Assembly (NCBI GenBank): GCA_027577415.1
Contig: JANBQS010000119.1
Location: forward strand, 1-33,270
Direction: 5' to 3'
DNA length: 33,270 nt
Origin: Coemansia sp. RSA 922
Lineage: Eukaryota > Kickxellomycota > Kickxellomycetes > Kickxellales > Kickxellaceae
This document shows, piece by piece, positions 1 to 8,201 of this stretch. A model generated the notes under the pieces. It searched no databases. It was not told the DNA's origin and was given only the letters and a program-made list of their open reading frames with translations. The position numbers and the translations under genes are program-made. Position 1 is the stretch's first letter. Every line of letters begins with the position of its first letter.

Positions 1-80
1 TCAGGGACAAGAACATCTATTAGTAACAATTATATGGTATTTACATCTTGACATCACCATATACCTATTAGGGAAACTCT

Positions 81-452
81 TCAAAGGAAAATCCGACAAT
101 TACCAACCACTATAACTCTGCCCTCACTTGGCTCACCAGTAGCTACAACTCCATCCTCGTGTGGCTCATCAGTAACTAGTGGCATAATGCACAAGATAAC
201 CTCCCATGTACCATTATTGTCAGGACCTTGGCCATAACAGCCAAAGCTAAACTTGATGTCGCCAGAAGCATAACCTTTGTCAATAACGCCCCCAAAACTC
301 TCCTTAGTCGTGACACCCATGGCAGTTAGTTCCTCAGGCATAAGTTCAATTAGCCCTTTTACAAATTCGCCTTCATCCTTAGTGTCACTAACAATCCGGC
401 GATATATTGTGGTGCCCACTGCTGTAGAAATAGTGGTTAACGTGGCAGGCAT
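81..452 (-). CDS. Small acidic orphan protein, 123 aa
   Basis: Single-exon gene for a 123-residue protein of unknown function. I place the start at the ATG whose complement lies at 450-452. The frame is open upstream for 70 more codons, but that part runs through the promoter, where a TATA box sits about 90 nt upstream of this ATG. No signal peptide or membrane segment is visible. A helical stretch rich in E and L (around residues 26-42) is followed by Gly-rich, beta-like sequence containing GPDNNGTWEV. The protein recalls, in size, strand, promoter layout and loosely in this G-P-x-x-N-G-x-[WY] segment, the small gene at 13716-14039, so the two may be distant relatives; that is inference. I recognise no known domain. 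The reading frame, ATG and TATA box are visible; expression is not shown. Confidence 0.6.
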   Translation of the reverse strand: MPATLTTISTAVGTTIYRRIVSDTKDEGEFVKGLIELMPEELTAMGVTTKESFGGVIDKGYASGDIKFSFGCYGQGPDNNGTWEVILCIMPLVTDEPHEDGVVATGEPSEGRVIVVGNCRIFL

Positions 453-536
453 TGTTGATAAACTGGTAGCTTGGTAATGGATTGGATATGTGATGTGGTG
501 AGAATTTTGTGTTGTTCCACCTTGGGAATTTCTTCT

Positions 537-545
537 CTTTTTATA
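537..545 (-). promoter_or_regulatory. TATA box of the small gene at 81-452
   Basis: On the minus strand this reads TATAAAAAG and lies 85-93 nt upstream of the ATG at 452. Directly upstream (549-557) is GAAAACGCG on the same strand, an element also found upstream of the small gene at 13716-14039. It contains the ACGCG core of fungal MBF sites. Confidence 0.6.
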
Positions 546-1784
546 CCTCGCGTTTTCAAGAGAGCAGAGAGAAAATATTTCTAGTGGACAAACAGACACA
601 CACACGACTGCAAGCCTCTTAAACATAGAAAACACCACATAGAAAAGCCCAACTAGCCTCATTTGGTTTTTTATGCCTTTTTAGTACAATGTACAATTGA
701 GAGGTGCTTGCAGTTGGCACCAAAAAGGTCCCTTGTCTTTTGAACAAAAGAACCCCAGCTGAGCAAAAAAGCATGGCAGTTCTTTGCTGAAAGAAAGCGC
801 AATAATGGCAATGTGCCAGCAATAAAGCAGCAGACTTCATGTTGTCTTCTTTCACCTTTCCTAAAAGGTGCGCTGTCACCAAAGTCTCTACACAGCTCCC
901 AAAAGTGCACTGGCTGCCGTCTCTCCTTCCTTCCAAGGTGTACTTGGCAGACACTGCATTTCTTCGCCGAGTGGGTGCTGGCCTCGATTTTCTTATTTCT
1001 CTTGTCCTGAAGGTCTCCACCCCCCCTCCATTTCTTTTTTATTTTGTGAAGCCAAATGCTGTCCATTATAAAAGCTAGCACTACTATCTATTGATTGATA
1101 CTATTACCCTATTCGCCAAAATCCTGCACTCCAATATGTCTCATATGCCTAATGGTCTTCAGATTATAGTCATCTGCTGATAATCATATTGAGGTGGCTA
1201 ACAGGCTTGTCACAAATGTACATATGAATTAGTGGCTGTGGTCGTACTTCAATAACGCTTGTCAAACAAAGAATAATACACACACTGGCAACCAACATCA
1301 CCATGCGAGGAGTCTGCCATAACAAACTCTTTATATCATCCTAAGAAATATCGCTAGCTAGTGTCACAATGTTAAGGCATGCATCCAAATGCAGGCGCAA
1401 AAGTGAAGCAAACTACTATTTTCAAATCTTTATTACCGTGCTTTGCTGGCCAGTAGGATACTCCATAATGTAAAACTGGGCGCGTACCAACCTATACTCA
1501 TTTTAAAGGAGGCTAATTTTGCTAGCAGATCATATCATGTAATCAAGTAATTTCTTCCTTTTGTCGCTTTGGAAAGCATGTTGAAGGGCCTTTTTAAAAG
1601 GGAGAGACTGCGTGCTCATGTTCAAAAAAGACAACCTTGGGCTTGAGCAAACGGGAAAAGGTATGCCAAAGCTTTCCTTCTCTGCCCACTGCCTTTGCTT
1701 CTTACATTTATTTTTATTCCATCCATTTTTTTCTGTATATTCATCATTATTTTTTTTTTTTTTTTTTTCAAACAAAAAGTCATT
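546..1784. other. Intergenic region without a convincing gene
   Basis: The stretch 620-1080 is open in several frames on both strands, but none looks like a known protein, so I call no gene. A clean plus-strand TATAAAAG at 1066-1073 has no reading frame after it and may be an orphan promoter of a lost gene. A 44-codon minus-strand frame at 1170-1304 starts with a hydrophobic, signal-like segment (VMLVASVCIILCL); it is too short to call. Just before the next gene is a run of about 20 T (1748-1769), probably in its 5' leader. Confidence 0.4.
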
Positions 1785-3455
1785 ATGTCCAACAGTATCT
1801 CGCCAGCTCAAAGGCTTCCTATCGAAGTCTTGCGCTTAATAGTAAAGTATGTAGTAAACGAGAAGAAAGTGCTATTTGGCGGAATTAGCAAAGACAAGCG
1901 CTTGCTAAAGGCATTACCATCTGTATGTCTTAATTGGCGACAAGCAGCCATTGAGTGCCTTTGGAATGAGGCAAAGTATCATTTAAATGCCCAATCAACC
2001 GGAGTGTACCTCACACGCCCACCGTGTGTCAAGGAGAATGTGTTGCCTCAGAATATGGTAAACATGGTTCGAGAGCTCCATGTAAGTGTCCACATGTCTG
2101 GAATTGTACGAGGCACTGCTCGCAAGTGCCTTGTCAAGTACCTGGAAGACACAAAATGCTTTCCTTCTGCATACAAACTAGTTGTCCTGGTTGACTATGT
2201 TAGAAGTGAGCTCTTTAAGGATGTTGTAATTGACAATATTGTTGATTTTGCGGATTATCTAAAGTCGCTGGCTCCAGCAGCAAGAACTACAGAGGCCATA
2301 TGCGCTACACAATCAACAACAAGAGGCAACTATGACGATAATAGTAGAGATTTGGATGAAGACAACTTTGGAATATTTCTAAAGTCATTATGTGATGGTA
2401 GTAAGCGCGTAAATCTGGACTTGAGAGAGTTTTGTGTTTTACATACATCTACTATTGCCTGTATTCCGCAATTATCGTGGCTTGCACTAAGTTGCTTTAG
2501 CCCACAAACCTTGAGCATGGGATTAGTGCACAAGTCAGCCAAGACACTCCAACATCTCCATATCAAAATCAATAATCCAAGCCTGCTATTGTGTGATGTC
2601 CATGATAATGAGGTTGTCTATCCAAACTTGCAGTATCTACATATTAGCCACAGTATTCGCAACAACATATTGGCAAGGCCAGTCTCCACTACAATTTTAC
2701 CATTTCCCATGTTAAGGAGTTTGATCCTAAACGATCAGTATGCTTTTGATAATGATGTACTGTTCCGTGGAAACAGTGCTACCTTGGAGTATCCGCATAT
2801 TATAATAGACAAACATTTTCTGGAGATGTGTAACAAAAGCCGTGTATTCGAAAACAAGCACAAGGCCCTGCGACACCTCATAATTCATGGCGACTATAGC
2901 GATGATGAGCTTTACCTGATATCTAAAGATGATATGAACAAACTTTTAAACAATCTAGTGAGTAATGCCAAAAGATTGGTAGTATCATCAATAATATGGT
3001 TGCACCATGTTCTTATTGCAAAGCAACATGGACTAGGGTTTCAGAACATTAGAATATTTGAAACGACGTTTAAGGAAATGTCACTTTCATATGTGCTATG
3101 CATTCTAAAAGCTCTTCCGGCTATTACCAGACTTAGGAGTGGAATTAACGGAGTGGGTCATATGTTGGCACAGTTTGAAAATGATGACTTGCCTGACCAC
3201 ATTGTTTCTACTTATGGCGATGTGGGAAGCAAGCTAGAAGTCTGGGAGATGACCTCCTTCGATAGTCGTTGCGAAACGGATATTATTAACTGTATCTTGC
3301 TTTTGGCGCTGGTGTGTCCTAATTTGCGTCGTGAGGAGCTCGTACCTAAATCTGTTCCTGACTATCGCAACAAGATTACTGAGGCACTAGAGAGTGATCA
3401 ATATAGAAAATATGCGTCGCAGCTCAGTCATGTTTGTGATATCATTTACGAGTAA
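1785..3455 (+). CDS. F-box-like / leucine-rich repeat protein, 556 aa
   Basis: Intact member of a locally expanded family. Translation should begin at ATG 1785 (MSNSISPAQRLP); the frame is open for 30 codons upstream, but that stretch is a translated poly-T leader. Residues about 10-65 match the F-box pattern: LP-I-EVL-x-x-I followed by a VC-x-x-WR motif and a conserved W. The rest has irregular leucine-rich segments (for example around LQHLHIK and LQYLHIS) and two family signatures: FRGNSATLEY near residue 330 and LLALVCPNLRR near 505. F-box proteins bind Skp1 and select substrates for SCF ubiquitin ligases; that role is inferred from the family. It is more AT-rich than the paralogues at 18229 and 20222. 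Its closest relative here is the truncated copy at 12861-13526, which shares GFQNI, GING and the KYASQL ending. AATAAA at about 3503 is a likely poly(A) signal. Confidence 0.75.
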   Translation: MSNSISPAQRLPIEVLRLIVKYVVNEKKVLFGGISKDKRLLKALPSVCLNWRQAAIECLWNEAKYHLNAQSTGVYLTRPPCVKENVLPQNMVNMVRELHVSVHMSGIVRGTARKCLVKYLEDTKCFPSAYKLVVLVDYVRSELFKDVVIDNIVDFADYLKSLAPAARTTEAICATQSTTRGNYDDNSRDLDEDNFGIFLKSLCDGSKRVNLDLREFCVLHTSTIACIPQLSWLALSCFSPQTLSMGLVHKSAKTLQHLHIKINNPSLLLCDVHDNEVVYPNLQYLHISHSIRNNILARPVSTTILPFPMLRSLILNDQYAFDNDVLFRGNSATLEYPHIIIDKHFLEMCNKSRVFENKHKALRHLIIHGDYSDDELYLISKDDMNKLLNNLVSNAKRLVVSSIIWLHHVLIAKQHGLGFQNIRIFETTFKEMSLSYVLCILKALPAITRLRSGINGVGHMLAQFENDDLPDHIVSTYGDVGSKLEVWEMTSFDSRCETDIINCILLLALVCPNLRREELVPKSVPDYRNKITEALESDQYRKYASQLSHVCDIIYE

Positions 3456-3498
3456 TGCTGTAGCTATTTATTTTCTATGCAATCTTTTAATTACATTC

Positions 3499-4982
3499 TT
3501 ATTCAATAAAATTATGACTCATTTCCTTACAATTACAAGGCTTGGACAGATGCTGCAGAAAAATGATATGCTCTTGGCCGATATTGGTGTCTACAATTGC
3601 AAGGATGCTCTTGTTGACGCCGTCTACAGACTGGGCATTGACTTGAAGTGTATTCAATGCACGTAAACAACAGACAAATCCAATGAGTATACCCTGATAG
3701 TGATTCAGCTCTGGTGCCATCAAGCGCTTCCACGTTAAAGTATAGTTCTGGACATAATAGCCAGAAAAGTACCGATGTCCACAAACCTTCAAAGCACGAA
3801 GTGACATGTTTAGATGGATGAAAGTCAGCATACGATTAGCGCTGTGGTACTTGTTAACAAGCTTGGGGACTTTAAATATTGGCTCGCCGACAATAGCGCA
3901 GACTGCCTATGTACGCAGGCTAGGAAAGAGTTGTAACAAATTTTCTACGTCATGCTGGTTATACTCGCCATCCAATGTCAACGGTATCAGGCTGTCAGAA
4001 AATAAAGGTGTTGTAAGTTGGAGTTGCGAGTCCCTGCAAAGGTTCATAGCTAGAGACAAATGCTGAAGCTCTGGACAGACAGTAGAAAGCACAGTCAATA
4101 AGACAATAGCAAATTGCTTACTCTCATTAATATCCATATTGTGCGAGAGCAGAATGCAGAAACTGCGCAAGAGGCGGAGTTTGGACAGATCCCCAGTTAT
4201 TAGGACTATCGAAACGCTGATCGCTGAACACTAACAAGGAGATGGGGCTGTCCACAAACATATCTAAATAATAGACGACTTCTTTTCCATATAATTCAAG
4301 CCTCGTTAGCAGAGGAAACTTTGGCTTGTTCGTCATTGTCAAAAATAATGCCATCGTCATCGCTATCTAGTGGATGACCAATGGCAATGTGGACAGTGCG
4401 ATAGAACAGTGGCAACACAACCACACGCCACTCTCCATCTATGGCAGCTACTCGCTGAAGGCAGTGTAAGTGCACTAGCAGTTGGTTGGACAAGAAGTCT
4501 GAACCTGAAATTGGCAATAGATAGTCAAACAGCAACTGCAGAGTATTGTTGTTACTTGAGCCTGCAGCCAGAATATTGCTACTTTATGAAACAAGCTCGG
4601 GCACCTGATCTCTGCGCTCTAACGTGGCCTGTCTACACTGTAGTCGTATCGGCTCTTTTTGTTTCCACTCCAACTCCTGCTCTTGCATACGCTGTCACTC
4701 TACAGCTTCCGTCTTCTCTTTCTCTTCGTGTATACGCCTCAGTCTAGCCTCCTGCTTCTTTTGCTCCTCAGGTTCCTGTATCCACTTTTGGCGCAGCTGA
4801 TGGGTTTTCTTTTTGGTCTTTATCTTGTCCCACCGCTGCAGCCACTCTTGAATATCCTCGGGTGACTCTAGACTCTTTCACTGCCTTTTCAGCCGATTCT
4901 TCCTGTTATTTAGTCTCTATCTCTCTTGGGTCAACTCCAGCTGTTGTGGCGGCGGCGGCTGCTGGTCGTTAGGCAAGTCCAT
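3499..4982 (-). pseudogene. Broken F-box/LRR gene with N-terminal charged coiled coil
   Basis: A long minus-strand gene remnant. From an ATG at 4982 one frame runs to about 4299, interrupted by four in-frame stops (TAG 4917-4919, TGA 4878-4880, TGA 4695-4697, TAA 4584-4586). This part codes for a Q/P-rich start, a Glu/Lys/Arg-rich probable coiled coil (about 4600-4900, containing SPEDIQEWLQRW), then an F-box-like segment with WRVVVLPLFYRTVHIAIG near 4400. Homologous-looking sequence then continues in a second frame (about 4360-4170), a third frame (from about 4190, with KFPLLTRLELYG-type leucine-rich sequence before it), and past a TAG at 3907-3909 into 3831-3499 (AIVGEPIFKVPKL, SLRALKVCG). 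That makes at least five nonsense codons and two frameshifts. The FYRT-type F-box segment differs from that of the intact paralogues, so this is a separate subfamily. Alternative: two adjacent pseudogenes, although the shared frame across 4584 argues for one. Confidence 0.7.
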
Positions 4983-5046
4983 GATTTTTAAATAGGGAAA
5001 AAAGAGCGCAATATATAATAAAATTTGAACTAGCGAGAGAGCAAGA

Positions 5047-5163
5047 ATGAGAACACTTCGACTTGTAAACACCAAAACCACGTTTGCTGATATGGTTTAC
5101 AGATTTAGACAGAATCGACGTGTGTCGTCACTATTTTACCCAACCCCACCAATAAGAAATTAG
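5047..5163 (+). CDS. Unclear 38-codon reading frame, divergent from the pseudogene
   Basis: ATG 5047 opens a 38-codon frame, basic and rich in R (MRTLRLVNTKTTF, then YRFRQNRR). An AT-rich, TATA-like stretch lies just upstream at about 5012-5022. It ends at TAG 5161, shortly before a consensus 5' splice site (GTAAGT at 5180). It could be the first exon of a lost gene, or chance. No homology is recognised. Confidence 0.2.
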   Translation: MRTLRLVNTKTTFADMVYRFRQNRRVSSLFYPTPPIRN

Positions 5164-5193
5164 CCAACACGCCTCAAAAGTAAGTGCAAGGGA

Positions 5194-5200
5194 TATAAAA
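5194..5200 (+). promoter_or_regulatory. TATA box upstream of ATG 5242
   Basis: TATAAAA preceded by GGA, 48 nt ahead of an ATG in a good context (ACAATGG). This is a convincing promoter even though the gene behind it is uncertain. Confidence 0.5.
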
Positions 5201-5241
5201 GTCGATAGCGATTTGCCTAGCAATTTCTAAAAAAGACAACA

Positions 5242-5364
5242 ATGGCACACGGCTCGAGGACAAAGGAAACTTGGGCCTTTTTGGTGGAATGGCTTACATT
5301 TGTTTTCAATGACTCTCAAGGCAAGCTATTTATTAGGGTTTGTAGCAGGAGGATTGCCTGGTAA
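5242..5364 (+). CDS. Small unclear gene, 40 codons or first exon
   Basis: ATG 5242 follows the TATA box by 48 nt and opens a 40-codon frame (MAHGSRTKETWAFLVEW start) ending at TAA 5362. A GTAAAT donor at 5361 and a strong acceptor (a run of T followed by CAG at 5459-5461) would remove about 100 nt. The spliced frame would then run about 50 codons more, to a stop near 5620. The DNA at 5465-5712 is open in several frames on both strands, including an unusually protein-like minus-strand frame (5497-5712, containing EYDGERFCMQITLRDAGWGK), so I cannot decide which strand is coding. No domain is recognised. A decayed or very young gene is possible. Confidence 0.25.
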   Translation: MAHGSRTKETWAFLVEWLTFVFNDSQGKLFIRVCSRRIAW

Positions 5365-5841
5365 ATCGTAGCTCTATTTACATTAAAGAATAGTTACAAC
5401 TCTATTTCTCTTTTCAAAGTGAAAGACGAGCAGCCCCTCATAAGCATGTTTTTTTTTTCAGCAGTATGGAACCGATGGGAAGAGACATCCACATGACTAC
5501 CAAAGTTCCGCCAAGAAGATTCTACCGCCCATTTTTCCCAAGGGGCAGTGTTTCATTTTGTTCCGTTGTCTGCCCCCCACACGCACGGCTATTGGTAAGC
5601 CACCCTTGCCCCAACCGGCATCTCTAAGCGTGATCTGCATACAAAACCGCTCCCCGTCATACTCATGACGCAATGGGAGAGCTACATTTCTTCCATCGTG
5701 TTCTGGCGCCACAGTGGCTCCAGCAGAAGCAAGGGTATTTAGGCATGAGCTGCGCCCTCTCTTATTTTGCCATTCTTTTTTTTTTTTTTACCCTCTTCAC
5801 TCTTCGTTAGCATATCTCATTTTTCTATTGATTATACCAAA
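5365..5841. other. Stop-poor region ahead of the orphan membrane protein gene
   Basis: It contains the possible intron acceptor at 5459-5461, overlapping open frames on both strands (5465-5712), and the pyrimidine-rich leader (CTCTTATTT, then T14 at 5776-5790) that precedes the ATG at 5842. I can support no firm gene here. Confidence 0.35.
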
Positions 5842-7023
5842 ATGGACATCACCTTTCTTCTATCCTTCTCTTTTTGGCTTGTTGTTTTCTTCTTCGTGGA
5901 GGTCACCAAACTCCTCTTCAAGCTTCTTTTCACGCAGTGTGCGTATGTCCTTCGCCCAGGCATACACTTCATTGCACGCTGCGTTAGGCCAGTTTGGCTT
6001 TTTGTCTACTTGAACCTCATCGCGTGCGAATTTAGGTGCAAGTGGTGCTGGCGTCCGATCGACAACACCGTCAAACGGGATGAGTCGCTCGTCAGTGATG
6101 CAACACGTAGGGCGCCGGAAGATGACTTCTGGCGACACAGAGTGGAATCCGGCTATTGGCAGCCTAGGGATAAAGGACTAGGTCAAGTCAATAACAACGC
6201 GTGGACAACGTCTGGCTGGCGAAACCTCAGGCGCAGAAGCTTTACCTCGCAGGACAAGATGGAAAACCTCTTCCGCAAGTACTGCGCGAACATCAGGCAG
6301 CCCGACCAAGCAAGCGACTCTCGTGGCGCCAAACATCAGCACCAACTGCCCGCCGATCACTTTTTCGCTTCGGCTTCAGCGCGAGCCAGGCATTTCAACT
6401 GGAGGACTGGTGACAGCAGCGGCTACAGCGACATCTACAAGCGTCAAGCCCCTCCCGCGCCTGTGATAGACGGAAGGATCAACATGTACGACGTGGCGAA
6501 CGCCAGCGCTGAACCCAACTCGCATGGCACAGTGCACTATCTCGCCAAGGACGACGTCAGCGACAGCATCTACGCCCCGTATTTCAAGGCAATGATCGAC
6601 AGGCACACGACTGACGTCAATCCCCATCGACCAAGGTGTGCTCCCCTTGTGCTGCGCCAAACGTTTTCCTCTGCTTATGATCCGCAGCTCGACTACATCT
6701 TCTGCGACGAAGAGGGCGCACGCCCAGCGAATTGGATCATCCGGGAGACTATGGACCAGCGAGATGCCCGGACTCGCATGCCCTATGCCGAGGCCAGGCA
6801 GGACAATGAACGCGCATGGCTCACTGCTCAGTTTCTCTCTGGCGGCAATAATGCCACAAGCGCTGGCAGCAATCCCCCTCCCAGTGTCGAGGTTAAAAGT
6901 GTCGCCGACGAGAACGCCTCGGCTGCATTCCTCGCTCGGCAACAAGCCAAGGCGGAGTCCATTGCTCGCAGTCAGCGCCGCAGTTGCCAACGGTCGTCCC
7001 GCCTCTCCAAGTGTGCTTTTTAG
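5842..7023 (+). CDS. Orphan protein with N-terminal membrane anchor, 393 aa
   Basis: Single-exon gene starting at ATG 5842 (MDITFLLSFSFWLVVFFFVEV). The upstream in-frame stretch is a translated T-rich leader. Residues 3-30 are strongly hydrophobic and aromatic, giving one transmembrane helix or signal anchor, perhaps followed by a second shorter amphipathic segment around residues 35-65. The remaining 320 residues are soluble and rich in Arg, Ala, Asp and Asn, with several Trp and Tyr, a YDPQLDYIFCDEEGARP segment near residue 295 and an Arg/Ser-rich C terminus. I recognise no enzyme motif, repeat or zinc-binding pattern. The coding region is clearly GC-richer than its flanks, and a long antisense frame (6376-7107) is best explained as its shadow. 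It is probably a lineage-specific membrane-associated protein; function unknown. Confidence 0.6.
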   Translation: MDITFLLSFSFWLVVFFFVEVTKLLFKLLFTQCAYVLRPGIHFIARCVRPVWLFVYLNLIACEFRCKWCWRPIDNTVKRDESLVSDATRRAPEDDFWRHRVESGYWQPRDKGLGQVNNNAWTTSGWRNLRRRSFTSQDKMENLFRKYCANIRQPDQASDSRGAKHQHQLPADHFFASASARARHFNWRTGDSSGYSDIYKRQAPPAPVIDGRINMYDVANASAEPNSHGTVHYLAKDDVSDSIYAPYFKAMIDRHTTDVNPHRPRCAPLVLRQTFSSAYDPQLDYIFCDEEGARPANWIIRETMDQRDARTRMPYAEARQDNERAWLTAQFLSGGNNATSAGSNPPPSVEVKSVADENASAAFLARQQAKAESIARSQRRSCQRSSRLSKCAF

Positions 7024-8201
7024 CCAGCGCACAGCCTCGATGGCGAGCAGCCAGGTCTGCCTGCGCGCTATTGGAAACAAAAGAACACTTCTTATCGGAC
7101 TGAACAATATCGCTGCTGACAGCTAATATTCTACCGGTCAGGGTGCTACAGAGAGGACGACATGCTCGACTTTACTCACTCTCTGCTATCGAAAGCTCGG
7201 CGCGCAAGCAAATTCACTTTCACTCACTTTTCATTTTTATTAGTACTTTTACTCCTCTAGTTTCAACAAGCTCAATCATACTTATACACAAATGGCACAA
7301 TGTTAGTCGAAGAGAGTTGAATTTGTTGACGAGCAAAATAAATTAACAAAAAAATAAAATATTTGAGAACCAGAATGCACAAGCCGACGAGTTTTATTCA
7401 TGCGACGCTTTTTGTGTACTATTTGAGATCGAATTATGAGATCAAGGCAGAGCTTGTTGATTCCAGTCGTCTCGCGTGGTTCTCATCTTTAAGAGTATTG
7501 GTAGCCAACAACCAATCCACAGAGCAGCTTTGATGTGTCCATAGGGATTTTGCATCATCCTCGACCTGGGATCCGCAAGAGCGAGTATAATGTCACTACT
7601 ACTAAGCTTACCCACCAATCATTCCACCAGCTACATGTTTTTCAGTTGACACTCCGACAATAAAAGTGAGGAAATAAAATACCAACTCGCAGATATTATC
7701 ATGGATATGTCCCAGCAAGCAAGGCTGAGGCAACCTTGTCTCACTCAAATTGCGTTCAACAACTTAAAGCTATTGGTGGTCTCTTGTCTACCGCCTACTC
7801 GCACACTTCACAAGCTAAATAAAAAAAGTAGAGCACATAAGAGTTAGAATTGTTTGCATCCTCTGGCATGGCCGAGCAAGCAACCTCTCCAATGGATACG
7901 CCCATGCTCTTTAGAGGCACGAATCCACCTTCTAGCGTAGATCATATACAGCGCAAGCAGCCACTGTCACGCCTGCACAGACAAACATACACACAAGCCC
8001 CCGAAGATGACTTGGTTGGCGACAAAAGGCTGCTTTAAAATTTAAAAGAATCCCTTTAACGTCATGTTGCTTTAAGGAAAGGTCTTTGAGCAAAAGTCCT
8101 TTGAGCAGGGATTTTGTTTAAAGTACCGACCAAAGTCCTCTACGCAGTGCTCAGACGGCTTTCTCTCCACAATTATTTTATTTTTGCTCCACTCTCTGAC
8201 A
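7024..8201. other. Intergenic region with one candidate small-gene exon
   Basis: Apart from the minus-strand candidate exon at 7442-7618 (separate entry), I see a 56-codon plus-strand frame starting at ATG 7868 without a clear promoter or known domain. The last 150 nt are the probable promoter and leader of the M16 protease gene. No transfer RNA, transposon end or long repeat is visible. Confidence 0.35.
7442..7618 (-). CDS. Candidate last exon of a small membrane protein gene
   Basis: A 58-codon minus-strand frame with protein-like composition that lacks an early ATG: it runs through SDIILALADPRSRM and GHIKAALWIGCWLPILL to a stop at 7442-7444. KAALWIGCWLPILL is hydrophobic enough for a membrane segment, and the tail is charged (KMRTTRDDW). 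A minus-strand AATAAA at 7393-7398, about 45 nt past the stop, fits a poly(A) signal. An upstream ATG at 7702 could be joined in frame through an intron ending TTAG at about 7604, but donor and branch point are weak. It may be the last exon of a small, perhaps mitochondrial, protein or a decayed gene. No family is recognised. Confidence 0.3.
   Translation of the reverse strand: MVGKLSSSDIILALADPRSRMMQNPYGHIKAALWIGCWLPILLKMRTTRDDWNQQALP

Noticed and set aside
671..1081. 136-codon minus-strand frame
   Set aside because: Overlapping frames on both strands are equally open, there is no known domain, and composition is not convincingly coding.
1695..1784. Hydrophobic N-terminal extension of the F-box-like protein at 1785
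   Set aside because: It is a translated T-rich leader (Phe run), not a signal peptide; the F-box begins shortly after the ATG at 1785.
3499..4982. Stop-codon reassignment or readthrough to explain in-frame TAG/TGA/TAA
   Set aside because: All intact genes in the window use these codons as normal stops, and the locus also has frameshifts, so decay is the simpler reading.
6376..7107. 243-codon antisense frame opposite the orphan membrane protein
   Set aside because: It lies within a GC-rich coding region and has no recognisable domain or promoter; the sense frame has a clear membrane anchor and ATG.
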